DNA of 64,000 nucleotides from Bacteroidales bacterium. Its GTDB lineage: Bacteria; Bacteroidota; Bacteroidia; Bacteroidales; Bacteroidaceae. Positions 51,466 through 59,981 of the stretch are shown here, piece after piece. The notes under the pieces are model-generated. The model worked only from the letters and a program-made list of their open reading frames with translations, was not told the origin of the DNA and made no database searches. The DNA is taken from positions 16,941 through 80,940 of the forward strand of contig JAUNKN010000005.1 in NCBI GenBank assembly GCA_030532685.1. The letters are read 5' to 3'. The position numbers were made by a program, and so were the translations under genes. Positions within the stretch are counted from its first letter, which is position 1, and each line of letters begins with the position of its first letter.

Positions 51466-53388
51466 TTAGTATGCGTTGTCTACTTCTTGTTCTATCCATT
51501 GTGCGAAGCTCTGTCGCTGTGCCAATTGTGCCACGGTTTCGCCTTGGGCAGTGCGGCTATCGAGAAGGTCGGGGTCGACATCGAGCAGCATTTGGCAGAG
51601 ATGACGATATTGGCACTCCACTGCGGTGTGGAAGGCGTTGTAGCCACGGCGGTCTTGCACGGTGGGGTCGACATCGAGCAGCATTTGGCAGAGATGACGA
51701 TATTGGCACTCCACTGCGGTGTGGAAGGCGTTGTAGCCACGGCGGTCTTGCACGGTGGGGTCGGCATCGTGGTCGAGCATAAACTGCACCATCATGTTGT
51801 GTCCTTGCTTCACAGCGAGCGTGAGGGGCGAATAGCCATCAGGATTGCACACGGAGAGGTCTACGCCCTTTTCAAAGCTGCGCAAGAAGGCTTTGTAATC
51901 ATTGCGCGCAATGCAGTCGAAGACGTTGGGGATGTCGTCGGCTTCGGCTGTAACGGTGAGAGCTTTGTTGCGCTTCTTGAACTCCGTGATGATGGACAAT
52001 AAGGCAGAAAGGATGTGTTGCTTGTAGGCCTCAAAAGCCTTTTTCATCTCTTTCTCATCCTGGATACGTTCAAGGCAAGAAGAGCAGGCATCCGCAACTA
52101 CTTCATACCATTTTTGATAGTGCATAAGAGAAACTTCCGAGAAGTTTTCTACATTCTTCATCCACATAGGTCTATCCCAAAGAACCTTTCGAATTCCCTC
52201 TACAATGGATTCGTGATATTCTTTCTGGTCGCGAACCTTCTTCTCCCAATCTTGTTTCGCTTTGAGCAGTTTTCTATATTCTTTCTCTTGGTCTTCGATT
52301 GTTGCCTCACAAGCCCTTATTTCATGAGCCATCAAAAGTTCTATCCATTTCACGAGGGATTCAGAAGCCGTTTCTTCAGTTCCTGATTCTTTGACTTCCT
52401 GCAAAACCTGCGCAAAACTCTTGTTTTTGTAGGATCCGTAGAGTTTATTTTCCAAGGTCGAGAAAGCGATAACATCGATAAGTTCCTCCTCGGGAAAAGT
52501 TTGTAGCAAAGTGTTGGCTGCGGTTTGCAGCACACCAGCCATTTCCTTTTCACCCTTCTTGTCGGCTTTATTAAAGATGATGAGTTTTTTACCCTCGAAC
52601 TGCTTCATCATCTCGATGTCTTCGGCTACGAGAGCACCGCGCTCGCTATCGACAATCCAGAAGAGCACATCACCCTCGCCCAAGGCTTCGAGCGCAGTGG
52701 CGCGGTCGGTCTTGCCGTTGGAGTCATTAGCGCGATCGGAGTTGTTATAGCCTGGGGTGTCGATGAAAACCAAGCCGTCCATATCCTTAGAGGGAATCTC
52801 GACAAAGAGTTTGTCGAGCACGGAAGCCAAGTAGACGTTCGACTGCTTGGCGTGCTGAATGGCTTGCAGCACACCGGGATGGAGCGACACCAACACGTTT
52901 TGCTGATTGACACCGCGCACTGCAATGTTCTGCGTGTGCAGAGAGCAATAGAGGTAGGTTTTTACCACCGAAACGGGTTCTACTCCTGTGGGCAACAAGC
53001 CCGCACTTCCCGTGAGGCGATTCAAGAAAGAGGACTTACCCGAGGAGAAGCCACCCGCCACGACTATCTGTGTGTGATAGCTATTTTCGTGGGCTTTCAG
53101 GGTGTTGAGGAGCTCCCCACATTGTCCCCAGAACTTATATTCAAAGTCTTTATCTAAAAAACGCTCGCGATTTTCTTCTACATACTCCGACAAGCTCAGG
53201 TGTCCCTTGAAGTTGTAATACGCTTCACTGATCGCACTCCAAAACAGATTGTCGTCGGCAGAGGGCTTAGCCGAACTAATTTTTGCCATCAACTCCATCA
53301 CATTGTCGGGATTCTCGTAGGGGTTTACTTGAACAATGCGACTTTTAGGGGCCGAAGAGGGTGTTTTTTTCTTACTAACAAGTGCCAT
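51466..53388 (-). CDS. Dynamin-like GTPase 2 with C-terminal ankyrin repeats (640 aa)
   Basis: Start at the ATG at 53388. P-loop GGFSSGKS (residues 112-119), G3 FIDTPGYNN (~205), G4 IFNKADKKG (~275). A helical region to ~480 contains a charged coiled coil (EYRKLLKAKQDWEKKV). From ~500 to the end there are ankyrin repeats: NPDGYSPLTLAVKQGHNMMVQFML, then a 31-residue unit (VQDRRGYNAFHTAVEC...) present twice identically, then a short cap. The 93-bp duplication is exact at the DNA level (51571-51663 and 51664-51756), so repeat number probably varies. Ankyrins give this GTPase a protein-binding arm the other two lack. Confidence 0.9.
   Translation of the reverse strand: MALVSKKKTPSSAPKSRIVQVNPYENPDNVMELMAKISSAKPSADDNLFWSAISEAYYNFKGHLSLSEYVEENRERFLDKDFEYKFWGQCGELLNTLKAHENSYHTQIVVAGGFSSGKSSFLNRLTGSAGLLPTGVEPVSVVKTYLYCSLHTQNIAVRGVNQQNVLVSLHPGVLQAIQHAKQSNVYLASVLDKLFVEIPSKDMDGLVFIDTPGYNNSDRANDSNGKTDRATALEALGEGDVLFWIVDSERGALVAEDIEMMKQFEGKKLIIFNKADKKGEKEMAGVLQTAANTLLQTFPEEELIDVIAFSTLENKLYGSYKNKSFAQVLQEVKESGTEETASESLVKWIELLMAHEIRACEATIEDQEKEYRKLLKAKQDWEKKVRDQKEYHESIVEGIRKVLWDRPMWMKNVENFSEVSLMHYQKWYEVVADACSSCLERIQDEKEMKKAFEAYKQHILSALLSIITEFKKRNKALTVTAEADDIPNVFDCIARNDYKAFLRSFEKGVDLSVCNPDGYSPLTLAVKQGHNMMVQFMLDHDADPTVQDRRGYNAFHTAVECQYRHLCQMLLDVDPTVQDRRGYNAFHTAVECQYRHLCQMLLDVDPDLLDSRTAQGETVAQLAQRQSFAQWIEQEVDNAY
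51571..51756. repeat. Exact 93-bp tandem duplication inside the ankyrin region
   Basis: Bases 51571-51663 are repeated without a change at 51664-51756; a third unit begins at 51757 (GGGGTCGGCATCG) but diverges. The length is a multiple of three, so the frame is kept and one ankyrin unit (31 aa) is gained or lost per event. Confidence 0.95.
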
Positions 53389-53498
53389 AAAGGAGAAAGA
53401 GAAAAGAGAGGTGATTGGTGATGATCGCATCCTCTCGGACGAGGAACTACGCCGAAAGGCAAATGCTTTCGGACGTAGCCCTCGCGAGATGATACAGC

Positions 53499-55178
53499 TT
53501 AGAGGCTTGCCTTGATGCTTGCAAGCTGTTCGATAGCGGTGTTGAGCGTATCGATTTCAGCCTGAACAGTAGCCTTATCCTTGTTGGCGTCGGCCATCTT
53601 TTCGTTCAGCGCAGCCTTGGCATTTTCCATGCGCGTTACAACTTCCTTTTGGAAGGCTTCACGAATGCGAGCCTGGTTGTCCTGCGTGAGTTTCAAGATG
53701 CTGGGACGAATGCCCTCAACGATTTGACCGATGCACTCGTTGCGTACCTTGGCCAAGGCCTTATTGAACACTTCTTGATCGCTCGGGCCAAAGAGGAAGT
53801 CTTTAACAAAACCTATTACATTTGGGATAATGGAAGGCATAATCGTTAATACGACCTTCGCAACAATACCAATAGGACCACCCAAAACGAGAAGATTTGA
53901 CAGATGTTCTGTCAGGCGCACCATCAGACTGTCTGTCACAAAGTTTGTAAATATAGAAGAGACGTCGTCCAAAATGTCCGAATTCACCTCGATAGTAGCC
54001 AAGTTCCGCATCGAATCCTGCACGGCATTGCCTAAGTCGCGGCTATACTGCTCGCTTTCTTCCTTGAACGACTTGATGATTTCGCTGCGCACGATGCTCA
54101 CGATAGCGCTCTTGATGGCCTCTTCGCCCTCCTGGTTGGCTATCATTTGGGCAATATCGCTGGCCTTGGCTTCGAGCGCAGCACGCACATTGTCGAGCGC
54201 ATCTTGTGCCGACTTTTCGGGCGTGTCGGCTTGACTGTTGCTGGTGGGCAGTTCGGCCTTCACCTTAGAGATTTCCTCCTCGATGAGCTTGATTTTCTCT
54301 TCGACACTGGCAATGTCCTTGCTGCGCAGGTCTACACGAATCTTCAACTGGCTGGCCACGCTGTCGATGAGTTGCCCCAGTTGGAGATTGAGTTTTTGTG
54401 CCACAAGCGCTTCGGGATTGAGCGAGGAGAGATATTGTTCGATGTCGCCCAAACGCTTTTCGACAGACGAAATGGCGCCTACAACGGGAGCAGTATTGCC
54501 CAGTTGCTGGAGCTGATAGCGCACACCCTCGATGAGAGCAGGGAGATTTTCTTCGCTTTGCTTCTCTACCTTGGAGAGGAACACGGCGGGGAACATGCCA
54601 TAGCTGCTCAACTCGCGCAAGAAGGTGAGCGTGGTGGTGCGTAACGTGCCTTGCTCAGAGTCGACCACGAGAACAAAAGCCGTGCCGCTCTGAATGTAAT
54701 GAAAAATGGCGGCATCGTGACGTTCGATGCCCGAACCGATACCTGGCATATCGACAAGAATGATGCCACGATCCTGCAACTGACGCACCACAGGGCTGTC
54801 GCAATAGACCTTGGCCACATCACCAGGCAGAGTGGCCAAGTCTTTGATGGCGGAGAGGGGCTTTTGGTCTATCTTTTGACCATTGCGATAGAGCTCTACC
54901 TTTTGGTCGGTGCCATAATACAACTCGTAGGCCACAGCAGTTTCGGGCATCGTGTCTACGGGCAGCATGCCTGGGCACTGGGTCAGGACGTTGAGCATAG
55001 AGCTCTTGCCTGCGCTAAATCCGCCCACAAAAGGAACCTTGATATACTGAGAATCTTGGAGAGTTTGCAGGAATTCCTGCGACTTGGTTTCAAACTCCGT
55101 TTTGGCATCGCCCACCAGGTACTGGGCAAAGGCAGACACCCTTTCGAGAGTCGCTTGATACTTACTGATGTGATTCAT
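53499..55178 (-). CDS. Dynamin-like GTPase 3 (559 aa)
   Basis: P-loop GGFSAGKSS (residues 52-60), switch-I region PVDTMPETAVAYELY, G3 VDMPGIGSG (~160), G4-like FLSKVEKQ. The helical half contains a hydrophobic stretch near ~440 (LLVLGGPIGIVAKVVLTIMPSIIPNVIGFV) that could insert in a membrane like a dynamin paddle, and ends in a coiled coil (NEKMADANKDKATVQAEIDTL). It is closest to YdjA/CrfC-type bacterial dynamins. It lies 110 bp ahead of GTPase 2 and is the first of the three; only this one has a clear membrane-inserting segment, so the three probably have different roles. Confidence 0.9.
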   Translation of the reverse strand: MNHISKYQATLERVSAFAQYLVGDAKTEFETKSQEFLQTLQDSQYIKVPFVGGFSAGKSSMLNVLTQCPGMLPVDTMPETAVAYELYYGTDQKVELYRNGQKIDQKPLSAIKDLATLPGDVAKVYCDSPVVRQLQDRGIILVDMPGIGSGIERHDAAIFHYIQSGTAFVLVVDSEQGTLRTTTLTFLRELSSYGMFPAVFLSKVEKQSEENLPALIEGVRYQLQQLGNTAPVVGAISSVEKRLGDIEQYLSSLNPEALVAQKLNLQLGQLIDSVASQLKIRVDLRSKDIASVEEKIKLIEEEISKVKAELPTSNSQADTPEKSAQDALDNVRAALEAKASDIAQMIANQEGEEAIKSAIVSIVRSEIIKSFKEESEQYSRDLGNAVQDSMRNLATIEVNSDILDDVSSIFTNFVTDSLMVRLTEHLSNLLVLGGPIGIVAKVVLTIMPSIIPNVIGFVKDFLFGPSDQEVFNKALAKVRNECIGQIVEGIRPSILKLTQDNQARIREAFQKEVVTRMENAKAALNEKMADANKDKATVQAEIDTLNTAIEQLASIKASL

Positions 55179-55228
55179 AAGAGAAAAATAATAAAATGTA
55201 CTACATGTGCGATGGTGTCAAGAAAGCC

Positions 55229-55450
55229 TCACCCTACTTGCACCACTTCAAGATCCATATTGTTGAGGCAGCCTGCGCGCTTGATGTCGATGCCATACAT
55301 GCGCATAAAGGCATCGGCCACGACTTGGCCGCCATTGGTGCTCACAGGGTTGGACATGGATTGCGTAACAACCTGTACGCTCAATCCAGCTTCGACACGG
55401 ACGCCGTTGCTGTTTTTACTCCGTTTGGTGGTGATGTGAAAAAGTGCCAT
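55229..55450 (-). CDS. Small DUF6140-like protein
   Basis: 73 aa. The sequence (MALFHITTKRSKNSNGVRVE, then SVQVVTQSMSNPVSTNGGQ and AFMRMYGIDIKRAG) resembles the short Bacteroidales family DUF6140 as I remember it; this is recognition by eye, not a search. Function unknown. It sits 50 bp upstream of GTPase 3 on the same strand and may be the first gene of that operon. No membrane segment or signal. Confidence 0.65.
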   Translation of the reverse strand: MALFHITTKRSKNSNGVRVEAGLSVQVVTQSMSNPVSTNGGQVVADAFMRMYGIDIKRAGCLNNMDLEVVQVG

Positions 55451-55626
55451 GGTTTTATTGTTGAGTTAAAAAGACATATTGTCTAAAAAAACAGAACCTA
55501 CGAGAGACAACACAACAAGCCGTGTAGCCACAAAACGTCAGACTAAACTATGCATAAAGACATAAAAAAGACGTGGAAGTTTGTCCTAAGCTATACGTCT
55601 GACTTGTAGGTATCGGCAAACACCCT

Positions 55627-55947
55627 TTAACGAACGTATCTCAAAGAAACAAACATCCCACGTCCGTTTTGTGTATGATAGGGATAGACTGCCCCCACAG
55701 CGAGCCTGCAACACTGCTCACGCAGTGCGCAGGCTCTCTGACAAAGAGCTGTCTTGCCTTTACAAAACAGAGTGAGCATTTGTTGCTTCAAGACCTCGTT
55801 AAAGTGAAGAATTGCCGATTTCACAAGCAGGGTCTTCAGACAAATGCTGTTTCGCAACGATGTGCCGATGCACACCGTCTTCTGCGAATATAGCATTTTC
55901 TGAGCAACTAACACTGTGTCGTGGGATGTTTTTTGAATTTTATCCAT
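55627..55947 (-). CDS. Doubtful 106-residue ORF, possibly a gene remnant
   Basis: ATG at 55947, stop at 55627; a -7 element TATATTTG (55967-55974, minus strand) sits 20 bp upstream, which favours transcription. The protein is Cys-rich and has no recognisable domain, but its last 20 residues (YPYHTQNGRGMFVSLRYVR) look like the C-terminal strand of a TonB-dependent receptor, so this may be a decayed fragment. A strong stem-loop (55703-55735) lies inside it. It could instead be the leader region of the dynamin operon mRNA. Confidence 0.3.
   Translation of the reverse strand: MDKIQKTSHDTVLVAQKMLYSQKTVCIGTSLRNSICLKTLLVKSAILHFNEVLKQQMLTLFCKGKTALCQRACALREQCCRLAVGAVYPYHTQNGRGMFVSLRYVR
55703..55735. 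other. Strong stem-loop in the dynamin-locus upstream region
   Basis: AGCCTGC / GCAGGCT outer stem and CACTGC / GCAGTG inner stem around TCAC, with a small internal bulge. No T-run. About 150 bp nearer the operon, GTCAGAC/GTCTGAC and ACCTAC/GTAGGT pairs (about 55505-55610) could form a second structure. Suggestive of a structured leader or small RNA. Confidence 0.5.
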
Positions 55948-55966
55948 TAAAATGTAAATTTGAGTG

Positions 55967-55974
55967 CAAATATA
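55967..55974 (-). promoter_or_regulatory. Probable promoter towards the dynamin locus
   Basis: Minus-strand TATATTTG, start near 55960. It overlaps a region with two plus-strand -7 elements (TAAATTTG at 55955-55962; TATTTTTG at 56072-56079), making a divergent control region. Confidence 0.5.
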
Positions 55975-56071
55975 AAGGCAGAACAGGAAATTTACCTCGC
56001 AGAAGAGGCTGCAAACAGGAGCTGTGAAAAAAAACGCCCCAAAAAGTTGGAAAAATCAAAAGGGAAAGCCG

Positions 56072-56079
56072 TATTTTTG
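56072..56079 (+). promoter_or_regulatory. -7 promoter element of the divergent unknown pair
   Basis: TATTTTTG; start near 56086, 58 bp before the ATG at 56144. A TTG 22 bp upstream could serve as -33. Confidence 0.55.
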
Positions 56080-56143
56080 CGCAGAGAGGTCGTCGCCCAC
56101 ACGATATCTCTATTTTTCTTTCCTCCTCATCGCTCTCCCCTCT

Positions 56144-57514
56144 ATGAAACAACTAGTTTGTAGCACTCTCGACTTTCTGCATGGTCGCATGGCACAAGAT
56201 GCCTTGCAAAAGATGGTGGAAGGGTATTATCTCAAAAACGATTACCAGCATCTGATTCTTGAATTCCTGAATTATCCAAACTCATGCAAAGCTCAGGAAA
56301 GGGCTTGGCAACAAATGGGCGAGAAGCAAGCACAACAAAATCTATGGGACTATATCAATGAAAACATGCCCCAAGAGGAATGGGACGCTTGCTACGATCG
56401 CTTCTTGACCATGCACAGCGTGGCGAGATCGAAGGACAGGCAAGAAGCGTGGGGCGAGATGCTCGACCGATGGTGCAAGCAGCTCTATGGAGTAGAATTG
56501 GACGAGATGCCTTGGTGCAACACGGAACAGCTGTGGAAAGATCTTGAGGAGATGGCACAAACGTGGTTAGAATGTTGCTGGCTGCTGCAACATGCGCTCG
56601 CCACGCTGACCGAGGAGGAGATAGTACAAGAAGTACGCAGCTCCTGCACCCGCTTCACACAATTTACCAATAAAGCCAAACAGCTCAACGAACAATGGAA
56701 AACGCGCATCGCGGCAGCCTTGCAAGATTGGGAAAGAGGGCAGCCCAACTGGATGGAGCTCAACCTGCTCTGCGCGCTACCGTTGCACACCGAGCACGTT
56801 CAGTTGAGAATCGTCCTGCGCTTGGCCGTCTATGAAACCTGCCTGCAACAGTGGCCACGCCTCGCACCACTGCTGGTACCACTACAAGCACAGAGCCAGC
56901 ACGATAGGGACGACACTTGTGCGCTCATGAATGAAGTGGGAGCGTTGCGTGGACGGCTACTCGCTCATCTGCGTAAGGAACATCAGGAAGTTTCGCTGAT
57001 GCTCCCCTTTCCTCTCCTCCTCTGGGTGCGCGACAACGAAAGGTTGCCACAAGCTGCCCCACGCTCCACATCAGAGCTTTTGCCCATTTCTGTGGCTCAC
57101 CACTTGTCGCTCCGCTTGCTCAACTGGCTGAGCGAGCCGATGTTGAAACCCAAACAAAAGCGCTCTTCCTATGTCGTGGCTCACCGTGCCGATTGCAGTG
57201 AATTGAGCCGCTGGATGCGCTATGCCTACATTGATTCTACGGCTACGTCCTCCGAACTGGAACAACGCTTGAACAACTGGCCCATCTCTGTGGTTCTTGC
57301 CGAACAGCCCTTTCCTCTCTTGGCTCGACGTTGGAGCTTGTCCCACCAAGAGTTCCAAATGGTCACACACAGTGCCGTCCTGACAGCCTACTTGTCGAAG
57401 GGAAGATTGTGGTGTTTCCTTTCGCCCACGGCACGCAGCATGGATTTGGAAGCACTCACCACGGAGTTGCTCCAAGTCTACTCCGAAGCCGAACGTCTGC
57501 TGCTCCTGCATTAA
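56144..57514 (+). CDS. Unknown protein divergent from the dynamin locus (456 aa)
   Basis: Start at the ATG at 56144 (MKQLVCSTLDFLHGRMAQD), after the promoter; a longer open leader exists but would precede the transcript start. No family recognised. The protein is Leu-, Trp- and Gln-rich, almost all helical, with no signal peptide or membrane segment, and has many Trp residues (WLECCWLLQ, RWMRYAY). It is followed 32 bp later by another unknown gene and the two share a transcript ended by a long terminator. Base composition equals the neighbourhood. Possibly a regulator or effector partner of the GTPases; this is only positional inference. Confidence 0.8.
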   Translation: MKQLVCSTLDFLHGRMAQDALQKMVEGYYLKNDYQHLILEFLNYPNSCKAQERAWQQMGEKQAQQNLWDYINENMPQEEWDACYDRFLTMHSVARSKDRQEAWGEMLDRWCKQLYGVELDEMPWCNTEQLWKDLEEMAQTWLECCWLLQHALATLTEEEIVQEVRSSCTRFTQFTNKAKQLNEQWKTRIAAALQDWERGQPNWMELNLLCALPLHTEHVQLRIVLRLAVYETCLQQWPRLAPLLVPLQAQSQHDRDDTCALMNEVGALRGRLLAHLRKEHQEVSLMLPFPLLLWVRDNERLPQAAPRSTSELLPISVAHHLSLRLLNWLSEPMLKPKQKRSSYVVAHRADCSELSRWMRYAYIDSTATSSELEQRLNNWPISVVLAEQPFPLLARRWSLSHQEFQMVTHSAVLTAYLSKGRLWCFLSPTARSMDLEALTTELLQVYSEAERLLLLH

Positions 57515-57546
57515 TCTCTATATTTCCTCATTTTTCAGTCTACAAT

Positions 57547-58890
57547 ATGGATGCTTTTCTCACACAAATCTGGATGCTCTATGTGCTGCACCTTTATTCC
57601 AAATTGGGCTATACGCGCCAAGACATCAAGGAAAAGGTGGAACGCTTTGTGAAAGAATGGGATAAACAGCCAGAGAAAAAGCAAACGGAGGGGCAAGACA
57701 TTGGGCAACGCATCCTTTCGACCATTGTGCTGCGTTGCAAAGGAAAGTCCAACAAACTCAAAACGCTCTTCAAAACCGCTTTTGAGCAATTTTTAGTGCT
57801 GAGCGAAAAACAGCTCCCTCCCTATGAGAAAGAATATGTCCTGCACAGCGACGAGCGCACCCTCCGCCCTCTACTCCTGGCTGCCAACGAGATCGTGCTG
57901 ACCGAGGCGATTAAAAAACAACATCCACTCTACAGCCTAAGCCTGAGCAAGGAGATAGAAGAAAACATAAAACAAGAAGAGAAGGGGCAAGAAGAAGCTA
58001 AAACAGAAGAAGGGGATACGAACGGACAGGATTTTCTGTCAGAACATTGGCCCGTTACGGTCAAAAACTTTTTTCCCTTAGGACGTATCGCTGTGGGAGC
58101 TCGCCATTTTTTAGCTGCACGGGCGCAAAGTCCAGATAACGTCCTACTACTGGACGAAGCTCGTATAGACATCTTGCTCCCTTTCTTCACAGACCCAGAA
58201 AAAACGTCCACAAAGACGAAGCGAAGCCAACACCTACAAACGTTGGCTTTCACCCTCAGAATGCTCCAAGACTTCCTGCAACGACAAGTAGGCACAGAGG
58301 GTGGACACAACACCTATTACCACTGGCCCTACAAGGAATGCAAGCAAGCTGTAAGGTGGCTGGAAGAAGCCGATTTCGACACGCTCTACTCGCACGGCCT
58401 TGTCTGTCAAAACAACAATCAACTCGTGTGGGAGAGGAGTGAAGTGCAATGCTATTTCTATCTCGATCGCCCTTTCCTTACGGAGGAGCAAGGACGGTTG
58501 AGCCTACACATGGGCATCCTGCCCAGCCACATGGCCAAGGGAAAACAGCACAACATCCAAGAACTCTTTCTTCTCACCACCACCGAACGCTGCCAAATGA
58601 CCTTGGCACAATGGCTGGAACAAACGCAATGCAGTTTGCCACAAACTCTCTGGCACACTGCTCAAAAGCAAGATGCCAAGGAGCAACAACTGCGCAACCG
58701 CCATCGCTGGCGAGGCTATATCATCGAGGACGACCATCTCTACGCCCTGCTACAACAGCGCGCGCGCCAACAGCCCACTTTAGCCTATCGCCAAGAATAC
58801 TTGCAGGGGCAAGACAGAGAGAGCTTCTGTGGCTACGAAATCGATGCTGAGGGAAGAGTGATTGTGCACTGGCAACGCCCGAAGGAATAA
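57547..58890 (+). CDS. Unknown protein, second gene of the divergent pair (447 aa)
   Basis: Start at the ATG at 57547. No family recognised. Residues ~1-110 are helical and basic; ~145-185 is a Glu/Lys-rich low-complexity linker (KEIEENIKQEEKGQEEAK); the rest is a mixed fold with FFPLGRIAVGARHFLAAR, a hydrophilic middle, and RRRWRGY-like basic segments (NRHRWRGYIIEDDHLYALLQQRARQQP). No transmembrane helix. It follows the 456-aa gene closely and ends at a 33-bp-stem terminator shared with rnhB. Cytoplasmic location is likely. Confidence 0.8.
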   Translation: MDAFLTQIWMLYVLHLYSKLGYTRQDIKEKVERFVKEWDKQPEKKQTEGQDIGQRILSTIVLRCKGKSNKLKTLFKTAFEQFLVLSEKQLPPYEKEYVLHSDERTLRPLLLAANEIVLTEAIKKQHPLYSLSLSKEIEENIKQEEKGQEEAKTEEGDTNGQDFLSEHWPVTVKNFFPLGRIAVGARHFLAARAQSPDNVLLLDEARIDILLPFFTDPEKTSTKTKRSQHLQTLAFTLRMLQDFLQRQVGTEGGHNTYYHWPYKECKQAVRWLEEADFDTLYSHGLVCQNNNQLVWERSEVQCYFYLDRPFLTEEQGRLSLHMGILPSHMAKGKQHNIQELFLLTTTERCQMTLAQWLEQTQCSLPQTLWHTAQKQDAKEQQLRNRHRWRGYIIEDDHLYALLQQRARQQPTLAYRQEYLQGQDRESFCGYEIDAEGRVIVHWQRPKE

Positions 58891-58893
58891 TGC

Positions 58894-58968
58894 CTCTCCC
58901 CCTCAAAACAACGGCCACGCCCCGAGGACAAGTTTCTCGGGGCATGGCCGTTGTTTTGAGGGGGAGAG
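58894..58968. terminator. Long bidirectional terminator
   Basis: A 33-bp stem with one G-U-type mismatch (58894-58926 with 58936-58968) and a 9-nt loop, with AAAACAA on one side and TTGTTTT on the other so either strand gives a T-rich 3' side. It separates the unknown pair from the convergent rnhB. Confidence 0.88.
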
Positions 58969-58984
58969 TAGATGTGGGAAAAGC

Positions 58985-59602
58985 CTATTTGTCCTCCCAC
59001 ATCAGTTCCAGCTGCTCGCTATCGCCCAAGAGCTTGAAAGAGCGGCGGTGGTGAGGCGTGATGCCGTGGGTGGCAATGGCGCGGCGATGGGCGAGCGTGG
59101 GATAGCCTGCATTGCGGTCCCAGCCATAGTCGGGATATTTCTGGTGCAAGGCACGCATAGCCTCGTCGCGATGGGTCTTGGCAAGAATGGAGGCTGCGGC
59201 TATGGAGAGGTAGCGCGCATCGCCCTTGACGATGGTCGTGTGGGGGATGTCGGCATAGGGACGAAAGCGATTGCCATCGATGATGAGATATTCGGGCCGC
59301 AATTGGAGCTGGTCGATGGCGCGGTGCATGGCCAAGATAGAGGCATTGAGAATGTTGATGCCATCGATTTCTTCGGGCGTAACAATGCCCACCGCCCAGG
59401 CCAAGGCTTCGCGCTCAACGAGCGTGCGCAAAGCCTCGCGCTTACGTGCGGTGAGTTGTTTGGAATCGTTGAGCTGGGGATGCACAAAATCGGGCGGGAG
59501 AATGACTGCTGCCGCGTAGACAGGCCCCGCCAAACAACCTCGACCTGCCTCGTCGCAGCCCGCTTCTATAAGTCCTTCGCCGTTATAGACAGCTTGTAGC
59601 AT
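58985..59602 (-). CDS. rnhB: Ribonuclease HII
   Basis: 205 aa. [26 protein letters not shown] holds the D-E catalytic pair and the G-R-G loop; LIIDGNRF and [23 protein letters not shown] give the remaining acidic residues. RNase HII removes single ribonucleotides and RNA primers from DNA. Its ATG overlaps the stop of the upstream YbjQ-family gene by one base, so the two are coupled. Confidence 0.96.
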   Translation of the reverse strand: MLQAVYNGEGLIEAGCDEAGRGCLAGPVYAAAVILPPDFVHPQLNDSKQLTARKREALRTLVEREALAWAVGIVTPEEIDGINILNASILAMHRAIDQLQLRPEYLIIDGNRFRPYADIPHTTIVKGDARYLSIAAASILAKTHRDEAMRALHQKYPDYGWDRNAGYPTLAHRRAIATHGITPHHRRSFKLLGDSEQLELMWEDK

Positions 59603-59919
59603 TAGAGTTTGACGGCTGTGCCACTGGCCGTCACCATAAGCATAGACCCATTAGCACCTATGGTTTCGTAGTCAAGGTCGATGCCCACAACGGCATCGGC
59701 TCCCATGCGCATGGCTTCTGTTTGCAGCTCCTGCAAAGCGGTATTTTTAGCCTCGCGCAGCACCTCTTCGTAAGAGCCTGAACGACCACCAACAAAATCA
59801 CGAATACTTGCAAAAAGGTCGCGCACAAAGTTGGCACCGATGATGGTTTCGGAGGTCACAACGCCAAGATATTCGCGTACGGGACGACCTTCGAGGCTGG
59901 GGGTGGTGGAGAGAATCAT
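59602..59919 (-). CDS. YbjQ/UPF0145 family protein
   Basis: 105 aa, standard for the family. [33 protein letters not shown] and the [33 protein letters not shown] helix-strand pair are diagnostic. YbjQ-like proteins form pentameric barrels and have been called putative heavy-metal-binding proteins, but their function is not established. It overlaps rnhB by one base and lies 62 bp past sufS's stop. Confidence 0.92.
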   Translation of the reverse strand: MILSTTPSLEGRPVREYLGVVTSETIIGANFVRDLFASIRDFVGGRSGSYEEVLREAKNTALQELQTEAMRMGADAVVGIDLDYETIGANGSMLMVTASGTAVKL

Positions 59920-59981
59920 AAGGAAAGTGTTTGAGGGATGAAAAACTTAGACAAAAAGAAGAGAGCCAGGCAAAGGAGGCA

